Assembly (NCBI GenBank): GCA_017559855.1
Contig: JAFYQP010000043.1
Span: 1-43,012 of the forward strand
Origin: Clostridia bacterium
GTDB taxonomy: Bacteria; Bacillota; Clostridia; Oscillospirales; JAAYXM01
Direction of reading: 5' to 3'
Length of the DNA stretch: 43,012 nt
This document shows positions 20,616 through 30,217 of the stretch, one piece after another; position 1 is the stretch's first letter; each line of letters opens with the position of its first letter. The notes under the pieces were generated by a model, which saw nothing but the letters and a program-made list of their open reading frames with translations, had not been told where the DNA came from and did no database searches. The position numbers and the translations under genes were made by a program.

Positions 20616-21422
20616 ATGGATAACCGTCCAATAGGCGTTTTCGACTCAGGTCTCGGCGGCCTTACCGCCGTTCGTGAAATAATGAAACTTCTCCCAAATG
20701 AAGATATTGTTTATTTCGGCGATACCGGTCGTGTGCCCTACGGCAGTCGTTCAAAACAAACCATAACTAAATATACCCGTCAGGACATTCGCTTTTTGAC
20801 GAAATTTGACTGCAAAACGATTTTAGTCGCTTGCGGTACCGCAAGTTCCGTTGCCCTTCCCCAGATTAAAGGCGATTACGACTTTCCCATTATCGGCGTT
20901 GTGGAGGGTGCGGCAAATCGTGCATGTCAGGTTACCAGAAACGGAAAAATCGGCATAATCGGCACGAATGCAACCATAAAAAGCGGCTCGTACGTGCGTC
21001 TTATAAGCACACGTCCCGAAGGATTTTTCACCGCTTGTGCGGCGTGCCCGCTTTTCGTTCCGCTTGTGGAAAATTCCCGAATCAGCGTTGAGGATAAAAT
21101 TTTAAAACTCGCCATTGAAGAGTACCTTACCCCCGTGAAAAACGCGGGTGTTGACACCCTGATTTTAGGTTGCACCCACTATCCGATTATCGCAGAGGCA
21201 ATCAGTGCATTTATGGGTGATAACGTTACTCTCATAAGTCCGGGGCTTGAGGCTGCCCGTATTCTCAAGGAAATGCCCTCATTTACCCCCTGCGAAGAAA
21301 AGGCGGCAAAGCATCGTTTCTTTGTAAGCGACGACGTGGATTTATTCAGCGAGCAGGCATCCCTCTTCTTGGGGCAGAGCGTTGAGGGCGAGGTAGAACT
21401 TATCAATATCGAGGAAATATAA
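20616..21422 (+). CDS. murI: glutamate racemase
   Basis: MurI supplies D-glutamate for peptidoglycan by a two-cysteine racemisation. The 268-residue product shows IGVFDSGLGGLTAVRE, VYFGDTGRVPYGSRS, and the catalytic cysteines Cys73 in VACGTASS and Cys186 in LGCTHYP. The residue after Cys73 is Gly where most characterised MurI have Asn (ACNTAS), a variation worth noting. It begins 11 bp after ddl with a GGGGGTATCCTT leader. Co-location with ddl gives two D-amino-acid supply steps in one operon. Confidence 0.94.
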   Translation: MDNRPIGVFDSGLGGLTAVREIMKLLPNEDIVYFGDTGRVPYGSRSKQTITKYTRQDIRFLTKFDCKTILVACGTASSVALPQIKGDYDFPIIGVVEGAANRACQVTRNGKIGIIGTNATIKSGSYVRLISTRPEGFFTACAACPLFVPLVENSRISVEDKILKLAIEEYLTPVKNAGVDTLILGCTHYPIIAEAISAFMGDNVTLISPGLEAARILKEMPSFTPCEEKAAKHRFFVSDDVDLFSEQASLFLGQSVEGEVELINIEEI

Positions 21423-21426
21423 TAAA

Positions 21427-21849
21427 ATGAAAAAAGATGTTTTAATTACAATTAAAGGTCTTCAAAACTACGAAGAGCAGGATGAAGACTCCATAGAACT
21501 TGTCACACACGGCAAATTCTACAGAAAAGAAGAAGATTACTATATCGTTTATAAGGAAAGCGAACTCACCGGGCTTGGAGATACCACAACTACGGTTAAA
21601 ATTGAGCCGCATCGTGTAACCGTTATCCGTTCAGGTGAAACACGGTCACATATGATATTTGAAGAGGGTGAGAAGCACATCTCCTATTACGATACCGGCG
21701 TTGGTGCACTTACTATCGGAGTCACCACACGTCAGATAAACAAATCCATAAATGATTTTCACGCAACGCTCATAATAGACTACATCATGGAAATAAATAA
21801 TTCCGCTATCGGCGAAAACGTTTTCAACATTGCGGTAAAGGAGGTTTAA
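21427..21849 (+). CDS. DUF1934 beta-barrel protein (YwiB-like)
   Basis: The 140-residue product starts KKDVLITIKGLQ and continues with alternating strands: DSIELVTHGKFYRKEEDYYIVYKESE, TTVKIEPHRVTVIRSG, and FEEGEKHISYYDTGVGALTIGV. It ends in a segment resembling DYIMEINNSAIGENVFNIAV. This pattern is the DUF1934/YwiB family, a calycin-like small barrel of unknown role, often near cell-wall or tRNA-synthetase genes in Firmicutes. It starts 4 bp after murI and is followed 1 bp later by the S41 protease gene, so it is embedded in the operon. Confidence 0.85.
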   Translation: MKKDVLITIKGLQNYEEQDEDSIELVTHGKFYRKEEDYYIVYKESELTGLGDTTTTVKIEPHRVTVIRSGETRSHMIFEEGEKHISYYDTGVGALTIGVTTRQINKSINDFHATLIIDYIMEINNSAIGENVFNIAVKEV

Positions 21850-21850
21850 C

Positions 21851-23335
21851 GTGAAAAGAATAATCGCACTTTTGCTTTCTTTTGTAATAACCTTTTCCGT
21901 AGTTGCAGTTGCCGAAGAAACCACACAAGGCGAAGAACTTTACGCAAAACTCCTCAAAATGGTTGATTTTATTAAAGAAAACCACATCGACGCAACCGCA
22001 AATGACGACCCGATAAAAAAAGGTCTTATAAAAATGTTCGATGAATATCCTGATATGTATACTACATTTGTAAACTTTATGTTCCAAAGTTATGACAAAT
22101 ACTCATACTATCTGGACACCGACGATTACAAACTTGCTTACGACTACACAACTTATGTCGGCGGCATCGGTATTACAATGGAGATTAAAGACGACGGTAC
22201 ATACGTAAAATCCGTAGTCGAAGGCGGTGAGGCGGAAAAAGCCGGACTCCGTGCAAATGACAAACTTTTGACTGCCGACGGTGTCTCCCTCGCAGGTTTT
22301 AGTACGGACATGATAGGTGAAATTATCAGAGGACCGGTTGGAACGCAGGTAAGCATCACGGTTTTGCGTGACGGCAAGGAACTTTCCTTCACCGTGCCTC
22401 GTTTTGCAATGAAAAACTCCCCTGTCAGTGCAAGTCTTGCAGGCGACGGCGTTGCATATATGAAGATAACGAATTTTGAGGACGCAAATACATATCTTGA
22501 CTTTGCCGTTCTTTATAAATCACTTCCACAGCAGGGAATTAAAACGGTTATCTTAGACCTTCGTAACAATCCCGGCGGTGAACTCAGCGTCGCAGTAAAT
22601 ACCATAGAACGCCTTATCTCCGATAAAGACGTCCCCTATCTTATGTCCGAGAGCACAAATCCCAGAAGAGTACGCACCTATAATTCTATAGGCCTCGGTT
22701 GGGACGCTACGAAAATGGTAATCCTTGTAAATGAGAATACCGCATCAAGTGCGGAACTTGTTGCAGGTACCCTTCACGACTTAGGATATGCTACCCTTGT
22801 CGGCAAAAAGACTTACGGCAAAGGCAAAGGACAAATCCACCTTCAGACCGCACCAACCGAAATTGCGGTTTTAAGCAACCACATTTTCTATCTGCCGATA
22901 ACGGGAAGTTACGACGGCGTGGGAATTACGCCCGACATTCCTGTCGACCTTGCCAAAACCTACTATCACCTGCCGCCTTTGAGCCCGATGCCAAAGTATA
23001 AACCGGTTTATTTGGGTGAAAGTGAGTACGCCCTTGCCCTTGAGCAGAGGCTTTGTGAACTTGGTTATTTTTCCGGCAAACCGGACAGGATTGCAGACGG
23101 TGCAACATTTCTTGCGGTAAACCGCTTCCAGCGTGACAATAAGATGGACATCACCAAAGGTTACTGCAATGCCCAAACCTCAATGGCAATCGACGATGCG
23201 GTATATAAACTCGACGGCCGTGCGGTTTATACCGATACTCAATACGAAAGAGCACTTACCATTGCAAGAGGTTATGCAAAAAATGACACCAAACCCGTCC
23301 TTCCGGATATGAGCAAGATTACATTTGGCGAATAA
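21851..23335 (+). CDS. S41-family carboxyl-terminal processing protease with C-terminal peptidoglycan-binding domain
   Basis: The 494-residue exported protease starts at a GTG with AAGGAGGTTTAAC before it. A signal peptide (MKRIIALLLSFVITFSVVAVA) is followed by a PDZ domain (about 100-185) with VGGIGITMEI and VVEGGEAEKAGLRANDKLL. The catalytic domain has ILDLRNNPGGEL, Ser299 (ENTASSAEL), Lys324 (TYGKG) and Gln328. The +25/+4 spacing equals that of B. subtilis CtpB (Ser309-Lys334-Gln338). Residues about 385-455 resemble PG_binding_1 (LEQRLCELGYFSGKPD...TFLAVNRFQRDNKM), so the enzyme may be tethered to cell wall. It closes the ddl-murI operon. Confidence 0.93.
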   Translation: MKRIIALLLSFVITFSVVAVAEETTQGEELYAKLLKMVDFIKENHIDATANDDPIKKGLIKMFDEYPDMYTTFVNFMFQSYDKYSYYLDTDDYKLAYDYTTYVGGIGITMEIKDDGTYVKSVVEGGEAEKAGLRANDKLLTADGVSLAGFSTDMIGEIIRGPVGTQVSITVLRDGKELSFTVPRFAMKNSPVSASLAGDGVAYMKITNFEDANTYLDFAVLYKSLPQQGIKTVILDLRNNPGGELSVAVNTIERLISDKDVPYLMSESTNPRRVRTYNSIGLGWDATKMVILVNENTASSAELVAGTLHDLGYATLVGKKTYGKGKGQIHLQTAPTEIAVLSNHIFYLPITGSYDGVGITPDIPVDLAKTYYHLPPLSPMPKYKPVYLGESEYALALEQRLCELGYFSGKPDRIADGATFLAVNRFQRDNKMDITKGYCNAQTSMAIDDAVYKLDGRAVYTDTQYERALTIARGYAKNDTKPVLPDMSKITFGE

Positions 23336-23360
23336 AATATAATAATTAGTATAAAAACAC

Positions 23361-23388
23361 TTGATTTTTCGTATTTTTGTGTTATACT
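23361..23388 (+). promoter_or_regulatory. promoter of the rimP-nusA-infB operon
   Basis: TTGATT (23361-23366) and TATACT (23383-23388) are separated by 16 bp. Confidence 0.75.
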
Positions 23389-23411
23389 ATATATGTTAGA
23401 AGTGTTAGTGT

Positions 23412-23441
23412 AGAGAGAGTGGGTTTTGTCCCACTCTCTCT
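23412..23441 (+). other. leader hairpin of the rimP-nusA operon
   Basis: AGAGAGAGTGGG (23412-23423) pairs perfectly with CCCACTCTCTCT (23430-23441) around a six-base loop. It is in the 5' leader about 25 bp before rimP and has no T tract after it. A regulatory or RNA-processing site is plausible. Confidence 0.6.
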
Positions 23442-23466
23442 CATTACTTAAAAGGAAGGAATTTTT

Positions 23467-23922
23467 ATGCGTAAAACTTGTGAAATCATCGAAGAACTCG
23501 CACTTCCCGTGGCGGAAAATCTCGGTCTTTCCATCTGGGATGTTGAGTTTGTAAAAGAGGGCGGACAGCACTATCTCCGTGTTTTCCTCGATAAGGAAGG
23601 CGGCGTTGATATTGACGATTGCGAAACCTTCAGCCGTGCTTTCGATCCTATCCTCGACCGTGAGGACCCGATTGCGGAATCATACGTTTTCGAGGTCTGC
23701 TCTGCAGGTCTTGAGCGCACCTTGAAAAGACCTCGTGATTTTGAAGCGTACATCGGTCATTTGGTTGAGGTTCGCACGTTTGCACCCCGTAATGGTACCC
23801 GTGAATTTGTAGGTGTTCTCGATTCTTATTTAGACGGCACGGTTACCGTAAAAATCGGTGACAAGTGTGAACAGTTTGCAAAAAAAGAAATTGCAACAGC
23901 AAGACTTCGCATTGAATTTTAG
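23467..23922 (+). CDS. rimP: ribosome maturation factor RimP
   Basis: RimP assists maturation of the 30S subunit. The 151-residue product has the N-terminal alpha/beta domain with LGLSIWDVEFVKEGGQHYLRVFLDKEGG and DDCETFSRAFDPILD, and the signature YVFEVCSAGLERTLKRPRDFE. A C-terminal SH3-like segment (VGVLDSYLDGTVTVKIGD) follows. It is first in the translation operon. AAGGAAGGAATTTTT precedes the ATG. Confidence 0.94.
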   Translation: MRKTCEIIEELALPVAENLGLSIWDVEFVKEGGQHYLRVFLDKEGGVDIDDCETFSRAFDPILDREDPIAESYVFEVCSAGLERTLKRPRDFEAYIGHLVEVRTFAPRNGTREFVGVLDSYLDGTVTVKIGDKCEQFAKKEIATARLRIEF

Positions 23923-23953
23923 AAAATTTTAGTAAAGGGAGCGATTAACAAAA

Positions 23954-25006
23954 ATGAACTCAGAAATTTTTAAGGCGATAGACCTTCTCGAAAAGGAAAA
24001 GGGTATTTCTCGTGAATATATGCTTGAGAAAATTACCCAGGCTCTTATGACCGCATACAAGCGTGACCATGCGGTTGAAGATGAAAACATCGTAATCGAA
24101 TTTGATGAAAAGCGTGGCCAACTCCGTATGTCCATCCGTCGCAAAATCGTTGAGGATCCGGAGAATCTTGAGACCGAGATTTCCCTTGAGGATGCAAAGA
24201 AGGTTAAGGCTCGTTCCGTGGTCGGCGGCTTTATCGACGTTAAAGTGGATACACAGAAATTCGGCAGAATTGCGGCACAAACCGCAAAGCAGGTAATCAT
24301 TCAGGCTATCCGTGAAGCAGAGCGTGGTATGTATTATCAGGAATTTACATCCAAGGAACACGAAATCTTATCCGCAAAAGTAAGTAAGTTCGATCCCCGC
24401 AACGGCGGCATTGTACTTGAGGTTGTGACCGGCGGTGAAAAGCACGAGGCTTTCCTCTGTGCAAACGAACAGGTGCCCGGTGAGGAATTTACCGAGGGCG
24501 ACAGCATCAAAATCTACGTGGTAGAGGTAAGAAAGACCGCACGCGGTCCGCAGGTGCTCATCTCCCGTACACATCCCGGTCTTGTCCGTCGCTTATTCGA
24601 GACCGAAGTTCCCGAAATCAGTGACGGCACCGTAGAAATCCGCAGCATCGTCCGTGAGGCAGGCAGCCGTACAAAGATTGCGGTTTACTCAACCGATGAA
24701 AACGTTGATCCTATCGGTGCATGTGTCGGTCCGAGAGGTAACCGTGTTGCCGCTATCGTTGACGAACTTCACGGCGAGAAGATTGATATTATCCAATTCT
24801 CCGACAATCCCGAAGAGTTTATTGCGGCGGCACTCTCTCCCAGTGAGGTTGTCTCGGTTACCGCAGATACCGACTCTCATACCTGTAGCGTAATCGTCCC
24901 CGATTCACAACTTTCTCTCGCTATCGGACGTGAAGGACAGAACGCACGTCTTGCCGCAAAACTTACCGGTTATAAGATTGATATCAAGCCGGAAAGTGCA
25001 CAATAA
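23954..25006 (+). CDS. nusA: transcription termination/antitermination factor NusA
   Basis: NusA binds RNA polymerase and nascent RNA to modulate pausing and termination. The 350-residue product shows the N-terminal RNAP-binding domain (about 1-125), an S1 domain (about 135-200), and two KH domains with [21 protein letters not shown] and [19 protein letters not shown]. There are no C-terminal acidic repeats, as expected for Firmicutes. It follows rimP by 31 bp with AAGGGAGCG as RBS. Confidence 0.96.
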   Translation: MNSEIFKAIDLLEKEKGISREYMLEKITQALMTAYKRDHAVEDENIVIEFDEKRGQLRMSIRRKIVEDPENLETEISLEDAKKVKARSVVGGFIDVKVDTQKFGRIAAQTAKQVIIQAIREAERGMYYQEFTSKEHEILSAKVSKFDPRNGGIVLEVVTGGEKHEAFLCANEQVPGEEFTEGDSIKIYVVEVRKTARGPQVLISRTHPGLVRRLFETEVPEISDGTVEIRSIVREAGSRTKIAVYSTDENVDPIGACVGPRGNRVAAIVDELHGEKIDIIQFSDNPEEFIAAALSPSEVVSVTADTDSHTCSVIVPDSQLSLAIGREGQNARLAAKLTGYKIDIKPESAQ

Positions 25007-25022
25007 GAAAGAAGGCTTTAAT

Positions 25023-25298
25023 ATGCAAACACAGCGAAAGGTGCCCCAACGCCAATGCGTAGGTTGCCGGACAATGTTTGAAAAACGTGACCTTATCCGT
25101 GTTGTTAAATCACCGGAAGGCACCATATCGCTTGATTTCAAAGGAAAAGCCCCCGGCAGAGGTGCTTATCTTTGTAAATCCGCCGAATGCCTTAAAAAGG
25201 CACGTCGTTCAAAAGCACTTGAACGTACCTTTTCCCTTGCCATTCCCGACGAGGTTTATGAATCCTTAGAGCGTGAAATGGAGGAAGAACATGAATAA
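25023..25298 (+). CDS. ylxR: YlxR family RNA-binding protein (RnpM)
   Basis: The 91-residue basic protein has the family signature RQCVGCRTMFEKRDLIRVV and GRGAYLCKSAECLKKA. Family members bind RNA, and B. subtilis YlxR has been linked to RNase P modulation. The start at 25023 is the one preceded by AAGAAGGC; a longer ORF overlaps nusA and is rejected. It overlaps the next gene by 8 bp, implying translational coupling. Confidence 0.92.
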   Translation: MQTQRKVPQRQCVGCRTMFEKRDLIRVVKSPEGTISLDFKGKAPGRGAYLCKSAECLKKARRSKALERTFSLAIPDEVYESLEREMEEEHE

Positions 25299-25674
25299 TG
25301 CACTAGGTCTTATCGGCATTGCAAAACGTGCCGGAAAACTTGGTATCGGCAGTGAGGTTTGCTCAATCGCCGTGCGTGACGGAAAGGCATACGCCATCTG
25401 CACCGCAAGTGATGCATCCTCCCGCACAATATCCTGGGCGGAGGAAATTGAAACCCCTCACCTTCCCCTTGATATTACCAAGTCAGAACTAGGTGCCCTT
25501 CTCGGCCGTGCGTCCTGTGCACAACTTGTTATTCTCGATGCAGGAATCGCCGCATCCGTTGCGGAAAAACTTGCAGAGAAAAATCCCGCATACGGTGACG
25601 TGCGTGACCAATTGAAGGCACTTTACGAACGACAGAAAAAGCGTAAACAGAAAAAGATATCCCGCAAGGGCTGA
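25291..25674 (+). CDS. ylxQ: L7Ae-family ribosome-associated protein (YlxQ)
   Basis: The 127-residue product starts [24 protein letters not shown], the usual YlxQ start, and continues with an L7Ae/L30e fold ([22 protein letters not shown]) and a lysine-rich tail ([14 protein letters not shown]). The family binds kink-turn RNA. The ATG at 25291 lies inside the end of ylxR with GGAGGAAGAAC upstream, and the gene has its standard place between ylxR and infB. Confidence 0.88.
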   Translation: MNNALGLIGIAKRAGKLGIGSEVCSIAVRDGKAYAICTASDASSRTISWAEEIETPHLPLDITKSELGALLGRASCAQLVILDAGIAASVAEKLAEKNPAYGDVRDQLKALYERQKKRKQKKISRKG

Positions 25675-25696
25675 TATTTTACGGAGGTGGCTTAAT

Positions 25697-27997
25697 TTGA
25701 GTTTAGTAAAATATAGAGTACATGAGGTTGCCAAGGATTTTGGCATGACCTCGAAAGTTGTTACAGATATTATGACAGAGTTTCTCACAACTCCCAAAAA
25801 CCATATGCAGGTGCTCGAAGCACACGAACTTGACGTTATTTTCGAGGTAATCACCCAGCGTAATCAGGTTGAGAGTTTTGAAAAACTTATGAGCGAGGCT
25901 GTTGCTCCCCAGGAGAAAACCGAGACAGCCGCAAAAGATGCACCTAAGAGCGAAAAGCAAGATGGCAAGAAGGACTCTTCCGATTCTGCTCCGCAAGAGA
26001 AGAAAGAGTCGAAAAAGAGCGGTAAGATTACCACCGTGCATCACCTTGACACCCGTGCATCTTCCGTTGACCTTTCAAAATACGATGACCATGCAGAAAG
26101 CCTTGTCCCCGAAAGTGCAAAGCGTATGTCTCAGGGCAAGGAGAAATTCAGAAACAAAGGTCGCAACCAACAGCAGAGTCAGAAACGCCGTCAGGAAGAG
26201 CAAGAGCAGATGCGTCGTCTTCAGGAGCAGGTTGCAAAGAAGACTCCGCTTAAGGTTCTTATCCCCGATGAAATTCAGGTTGCAGAACTTGCAAGTCGCA
26301 TGAAGAGAACGGGTGCCGACGTCGTTAAGGAACTTATCAAACTCGGCGTTATGGCATCGGTTTCTGCGGTTATCGACTACGATACCGCTGCTCTTATTGC
26401 AATGGAAATGGGTTGCAAGGTTGAGCGTGAGGTTATCGTAACTATCGAAGAGAGACTTATCGACGTAAGTGAGGATGCGGCAGAGGATCTTCTCCCCCGC
26501 GATCCGGTCGTTGTTGTTATGGGCCACGTTGACCATGGTAAGACCTCCCTTCTCGACGCTATCCGTAAGACAAACGTTGTTTCCGGTGAGGCGGGCGGTA
26601 TCACCCAGCACATCGGTGCTTACAGAGTTAATTTAGACGGTCGTGACATTACCTTCCTTGACACTCCGGGCCATGCGGCATTTACTTCAATGCGTGCCCG
26701 CGGTGCTAAGGCAACCGACGTTGCAATCCTTGTTGTTGCGGCGGATGATGGTATCATGCCCCAGACCATTGAGGCTATAAACCACGCAAAAGCGGCAAAC
26801 ATCCCGATTATCGTTGCGGTTAACAAGATGGATAAAGAAGCCGCAAATCCCGATCGTATCAAACAGCAACTTACAGAATACGAACTTGTACCCGAAGATT
26901 GGGGCGGCAGCACCATCGTCTGCCCGATTTCCGCAAAGCAAGGCACCGGTATCGACAACCTTCTCGAAATGGTTCTCCTTACCGCAGATATGCAGGAACT
27001 TAAAGCAAACCCCAACCGCCGTGCATCCGGTATTGTAATTGAGGCAAAACTCGACCGTGGTCGCGGTCCTGTTGCAACCGTGCTTGTGCAGAACGGTACC
27101 CTTAACGCAGGTGATATCATCATTGCGGGTACGTCTGTCGGCCGTGTAAGAGCAATGACCGATGAAAACGGTAAACAGTTAAAGAATGCAGGACCTTCCG
27201 TTCCGGTTGAAATCATCGGTCTTTCCGAGGTTCCCGGTGCAGGTGACCTTTTCCACGCGGTTGAGGATGAGCGTATGGCTCGTGAACTTGTTGAGGAAAG
27301 AAAGCACAACGAGAAGTTAGAGGCAAGTCAGAACATCGGTCAGAAGGTATCACTTGAAGATCTGTTCAGTCAGATTCAGCAGGGTGAGATGAAAGACCTT
27401 AACATTATCGTCAAAGCGGACGTTCAGGGTTCTGCCGAGGCGGTAAAGGCTTCTCTTGAAAAACTCAGCAATGAGGAAGTTCGTGTTCGTGTTATTCATT
27501 CCGCAGTAGGTGCGGTTAATGAGTCCGACATTATGCTTGCAAGTGCGTCTAACGCAATTATCGTAGGCTTTAACGTACGTCCTGACAACAATGCTTCAAA
27601 TGAGGCGGCTCGTCTCGGTATTGATATGAGAATGTACCGCATTATTTACGATTGTATCGAAGAAATTCAGGCGGCTATGAAGGGACTTCTCGCTCCCAAG
27701 TTTAAGGAAGAAATCCTCGGCCATGCAGAAATCCGCCAGACCTACAAGGTTTCCAAGGTCGGCACAATCGCAGGTTGTTACGTTACCGACGGTAAGATTA
27801 CCCGCAACAGCAGTATCCGTGTTGTTCGTGACGGTATCGTTATCCACGAAGGCGAACTCGCATCTCTCAGACGTTTTAAAGATGACGTTAAAGAGGTTCT
27901 CTCCAACTTCGAATGTGGCTTAAACGTTGAAAAGTTCAACGACATCAAGGAAGGCGACGTTATCGAAGCATTCGAGATGGTGGAAATCAAGGATTAG
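25697..27997 (+). CDS. infB: translation initiation factor IF-2
   Basis: The GTPase that places initiator tRNA on the 30S subunit. The 766-residue product starts at TTG (25697) with GGAGGTGGCTTAAT before it. It has the N-terminal IF2N helix ([13 protein letters not shown]), a charged low-complexity linker (about 70-170), a second IF2N segment, the G domain with [14 protein letters not shown] (G1), [15 protein letters not shown] (G3) and [13 protein letters not shown] (G4), then domains II-IV. The length is normal for Clostridia, and no frameshift is seen. Confidence 0.96.
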   Translation: MSLVKYRVHEVAKDFGMTSKVVTDIMTEFLTTPKNHMQVLEAHELDVIFEVITQRNQVESFEKLMSEAVAPQEKTETAAKDAPKSEKQDGKKDSSDSAPQEKKESKKSGKITTVHHLDTRASSVDLSKYDDHAESLVPESAKRMSQGKEKFRNKGRNQQQSQKRRQEEQEQMRRLQEQVAKKTPLKVLIPDEIQVAELASRMKRTGADVVKELIKLGVMASVSAVIDYDTAALIAMEMGCKVEREVIVTIEERLIDVSEDAAEDLLPRDPVVVVMGHVDHGKTSLLDAIRKTNVVSGEAGGITQHIGAYRVNLDGRDITFLDTPGHAAFTSMRARGAKATDVAILVVAADDGIMPQTIEAINHAKAANIPIIVAVNKMDKEAANPDRIKQQLTEYELVPEDWGGSTIVCPISAKQGTGIDNLLEMVLLTADMQELKANPNRRASGIVIEAKLDRGRGPVATVLVQNGTLNAGDIIIAGTSVGRVRAMTDENGKQLKNAGPSVPVEIIGLSEVPGAGDLFHAVEDERMARELVEERKHNEKLEASQNIGQKVSLEDLFSQIQQGEMKDLNIIVKADVQGSAEAVKASLEKLSNEEVRVRVIHSAVGAVNESDIMLASASNAIIVGFNVRPDNNASNEAARLGIDMRMYRIIYDCIEEIQAAMKGLLAPKFKEEILGHAEIRQTYKVSKVGTIAGCYVTDGKITRNSSIRVVRDGIVIHEGELASLRRFKDDVKEVLSNFECGLNVEKFNDIKEGDVIEAFEMVEIKD

Positions 27998-28007
27998 GAG
28001 ACAGAAA

Positions 28008-28361
28008 ATGGCAAATAACAGATTAGGCAGAATAAACGAAGAAATAATGCGTGAACTGTCAACCATTATCCGTACCCTGAAAGATCCCCGTGTAAGTGGT
28101 GCAATGGTTAGCATCACAAGGGTTGAGGCAACTCCTGATATGCGTTATGCAAAGGTTTACGTAAGCGTTTTGGGTGACAATTCCGCCCTGAAGGACTGTA
28201 TCCGTGGTCTTAAATCCGCTTCCGGCTATTTAAGACGCGAACTCTCCTCCCGCCTTACCCTTCGCTACACGCCGGAACTTACCTTCTCACCCGATGACTC
28301 TATCACATATGGTGCTCATATTATGGAACTGCTCGAAGGGTTAGATAAGAAAGAAGATTAA
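28008..28361 (+). CDS. rbfA: ribosome-binding factor A
   Basis: A 30S maturation factor. The 117-residue product starts MANNRLGRINEEIMREL and contains RVSGAMVSITRVEATPDMRYAKVYVSV and the C-terminal LTFSPDDSITYGAHIMELL, all diagnostic of RbfA. The start at 28008 is preceded by TTAGGAGACAGAAA. It begins 10 bp after infB. Confidence 0.95.
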   Translation: MANNRLGRINEEIMRELSTIIRTLKDPRVSGAMVSITRVEATPDMRYAKVYVSVLGDNSALKDCIRGLKSASGYLRRELSSRLTLRYTPELTFSPDDSITYGAHIMELLEGLDKKED

Positions 28362-28366
28362 ACTAT

Positions 28367-28395
28367 TATCTCCCTGCCGTTTTTGCAGGGAGATA
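28367..28395 (+). other. intraoperonic hairpin between rbfA and nrnA
   Basis: TATCTCCCTGC (28367-28377) pairs perfectly with GCAGGGAGATA (28385-28395) around a seven-base loop. No T tract follows, so it is more likely an mRNA-processing or stability stem than a terminator. Confidence 0.5.
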
Positions 28396-28413
28396 TATTA
28401 TAGGATGATTGTT

Positions 28414-29358
28414 ATGAAAATCTCACTTAATGAAGTTGCAGATACTTTACTTTTAAATGATAATATCTTGATTTTAACACACAAAAATCCGGACGGTGAC
28501 ACACAAGGCTCTGCAATTGCACTGTGTCTTGCTCTTAAGTCCCGCGGAAAACGTGCCTATATTCTTGCAAATGAGGGCACAACTCCTCGTTTCAAGGCAC
28601 GTCTTATGTCCCTTGAAGCACCTGAAGATTTCGCTCCGGACTTTGTTGTTGCGGTTGACAGTGCAACCGAGGAGCGTCTTTGCCTGTCCGCAAATAACTA
28701 TTTAGGCAAGGTTGACCTTGCGGTTGACCACCATATTTCTCACAAAGAATATGCCAAAAAGACATATGTGGGCGACAACGCCGCTTGTGGTGAGATAATC
28801 TGGGAAATCATCACCCTTATGGGCGTTGAAATTACCGATAAAATTGCGGAGGCACTTTATATCGCAATTTCAACAGATACTAGTTGCTTTTTAAATGCAA
28901 ACACCTCAGCCCGTACCCATGAAATCGTATCAAAATTTTTCTCCATGGTACCCAACGTTCCCGCACTCCATCGTGAGTTTTTCGTAGTTAAAAGTAAGGC
29001 GCGTCTTGCGGTTGAATCTCTTTTGATCGCAAGTATTTCCTTTCACTTAAACGGTGCGGTAGCCGTGATGAAACTCACCCTTGAGGATATTAAAAAAACA
29101 GGTGCAAGTGAAGATGACCTTGATAATATCGTGGCCCTTGCCCGTTCAATCGACGGTGTTGAACTGGGTATCCTTCTCCGCGAAACCACAGATAGCGGCG
29201 TTAAGGCATCCCTCCGTTCGAGTGATAAATTCAATTCCTCTGATATTTGTGCGGTCTTTGGTGGCGGCGGCCACGTAAGGGCGGCAGGTGCAACCATTGC
29301 CCACATCTCCCTTGATATGGCTGAAGATGCAATCATTAAAGCACTTGGTGATATGTAA
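28414..29358 (+). CDS. nrnA: DHH/DHHA1 phosphoesterase, NrnA-like oligoribonuclease/pAp phosphatase
   Basis: NrnA-type enzymes degrade short RNA oligonucleotides and 3'-phosphoadenosine 5'-phosphate. The 314-residue product shows LTHKNPDGDTQGSAIAL (motif I), FVVAVDSATEE, the DHH motif in LAVDHHISHKEY, YIAISTDTSCFLNANTS, and the DHHA1 loop VFGGGGHVRAAGA. Position between rbfA and truB is standard in Firmicutes. I prefer the ATG at 28414, but 28405, three codons earlier, is possible. truB begins at the very next base after the stop. Confidence 0.9.
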   Translation: MKISLNEVADTLLLNDNILILTHKNPDGDTQGSAIALCLALKSRGKRAYILANEGTTPRFKARLMSLEAPEDFAPDFVVAVDSATEERLCLSANNYLGKVDLAVDHHISHKEYAKKTYVGDNAACGEIIWEIITLMGVEITDKIAEALYIAISTDTSCFLNANTSARTHEIVSKFFSMVPNVPALHREFFVVKSKARLAVESLLIASISFHLNGAVAVMKLTLEDIKKTGASEDDLDNIVALARSIDGVELGILLRETTDSGVKASLRSSDKFNSSDICAVFGGGGHVRAAGATIAHISLDMAEDAIIKALGDM

Positions 29359-30213
29359 ATGAATGGAATTATAGTTGTAAATAAACCCGAAGGTTTCACC
29401 TCACACGACGTAGTGGCAAAACTTAGGGGAATTTTAAAAACACGGCGTATCGGCCATTCCGGCACTCTGGACCCTATGGCAACCGGTGTCCTTCCGATTT
29501 TTGTAGGACGTGCAACACGTGCCTGTGAATTTGCAACGGGAGACGATAAGACCTACCGTGCGGAAATGCTCCTCGGTGTGGAAACCGACACTCAGGACAT
29601 AACCGGTGAAATACTCCGTGAGGTGCCGGTAAACGTTTCCGACGAGATGCTGAAAGCCGCACTTGATGCCCATACCGGCGAAATATCACAGATTCCGCCT
29701 ATGTACTCCGCAATCAAGGTGGATGGCAAAAAACTATATGAACTCGCCCGTAAAGGCATCGAGGTAGAGCGTAAGGCAAGATGCGTTACAATTCATTGGA
29801 TACGTGCCGAGCGAATTGATGCAACGCATATAGCAATTGAAGCAAAAGTTTCAAAAGGCACTTACATCCGCACTTTGTGCCACGACATCGGTGCATATCT
29901 CGGTTGCGGTGCGACTCTTACCAAACTGTGCCGCACACAAGCAGGTGCATTTACAATGGATGACACCTTTACACTTGATGAAATACAGGAAAAAGGTGAG
30001 GCTCTGCTTCGCCCCGTGGACTCTCTTTTCAGTGAGTTTCCCGAAATTTCCGTCGATGAAAAAGGTGCGTTCCGCATAAGAAACGGTGCTGCAATAAATT
30101 TTGAAGCACCAAATGGAAAATACCGTGTTTATGACACAGAGCATGAATTTTTAATGCTCGGTGAAGTTGAAAACAACGTTCTTAAAACAATAAAAAGTTT
30201 TTTTGAGGTGTAG
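29359..30213 (+). CDS. truB: tRNA pseudouridine-55 synthase
   Basis: TruB makes pseudouridine 55 in the T-loop of tRNAs. The 284-residue product shows IIVVNKPEGFTSHDVV, the catalytic motif GHSGTLDPMATGVL with Asp38, PPMYSAIKVDGKKLYELAR and KGTYIRTLCHDIG, followed by a PUA-like C-terminus. Its ATG directly follows the nrnA stop, and its tail overlaps the ribF leader, so the genes are tightly coupled. Confidence 0.96.
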   Translation: MNGIIVVNKPEGFTSHDVVAKLRGILKTRRIGHSGTLDPMATGVLPIFVGRATRACEFATGDDKTYRAEMLLGVETDTQDITGEILREVPVNVSDEMLKAALDAHTGEISQIPPMYSAIKVDGKKLYELARKGIEVERKARCVTIHWIRAERIDATHIAIEAKVSKGTYIRTLCHDIGAYLGCGATLTKLCRTQAGAFTMDDTFTLDEIQEKGEALLRPVDSLFSEFPEISVDEKGAFRIRNGAAINFEAPNGKYRVYDTEHEFLMLGEVENNVLKTIKSFFEV

Positions 30214-30217
30214 TAGT

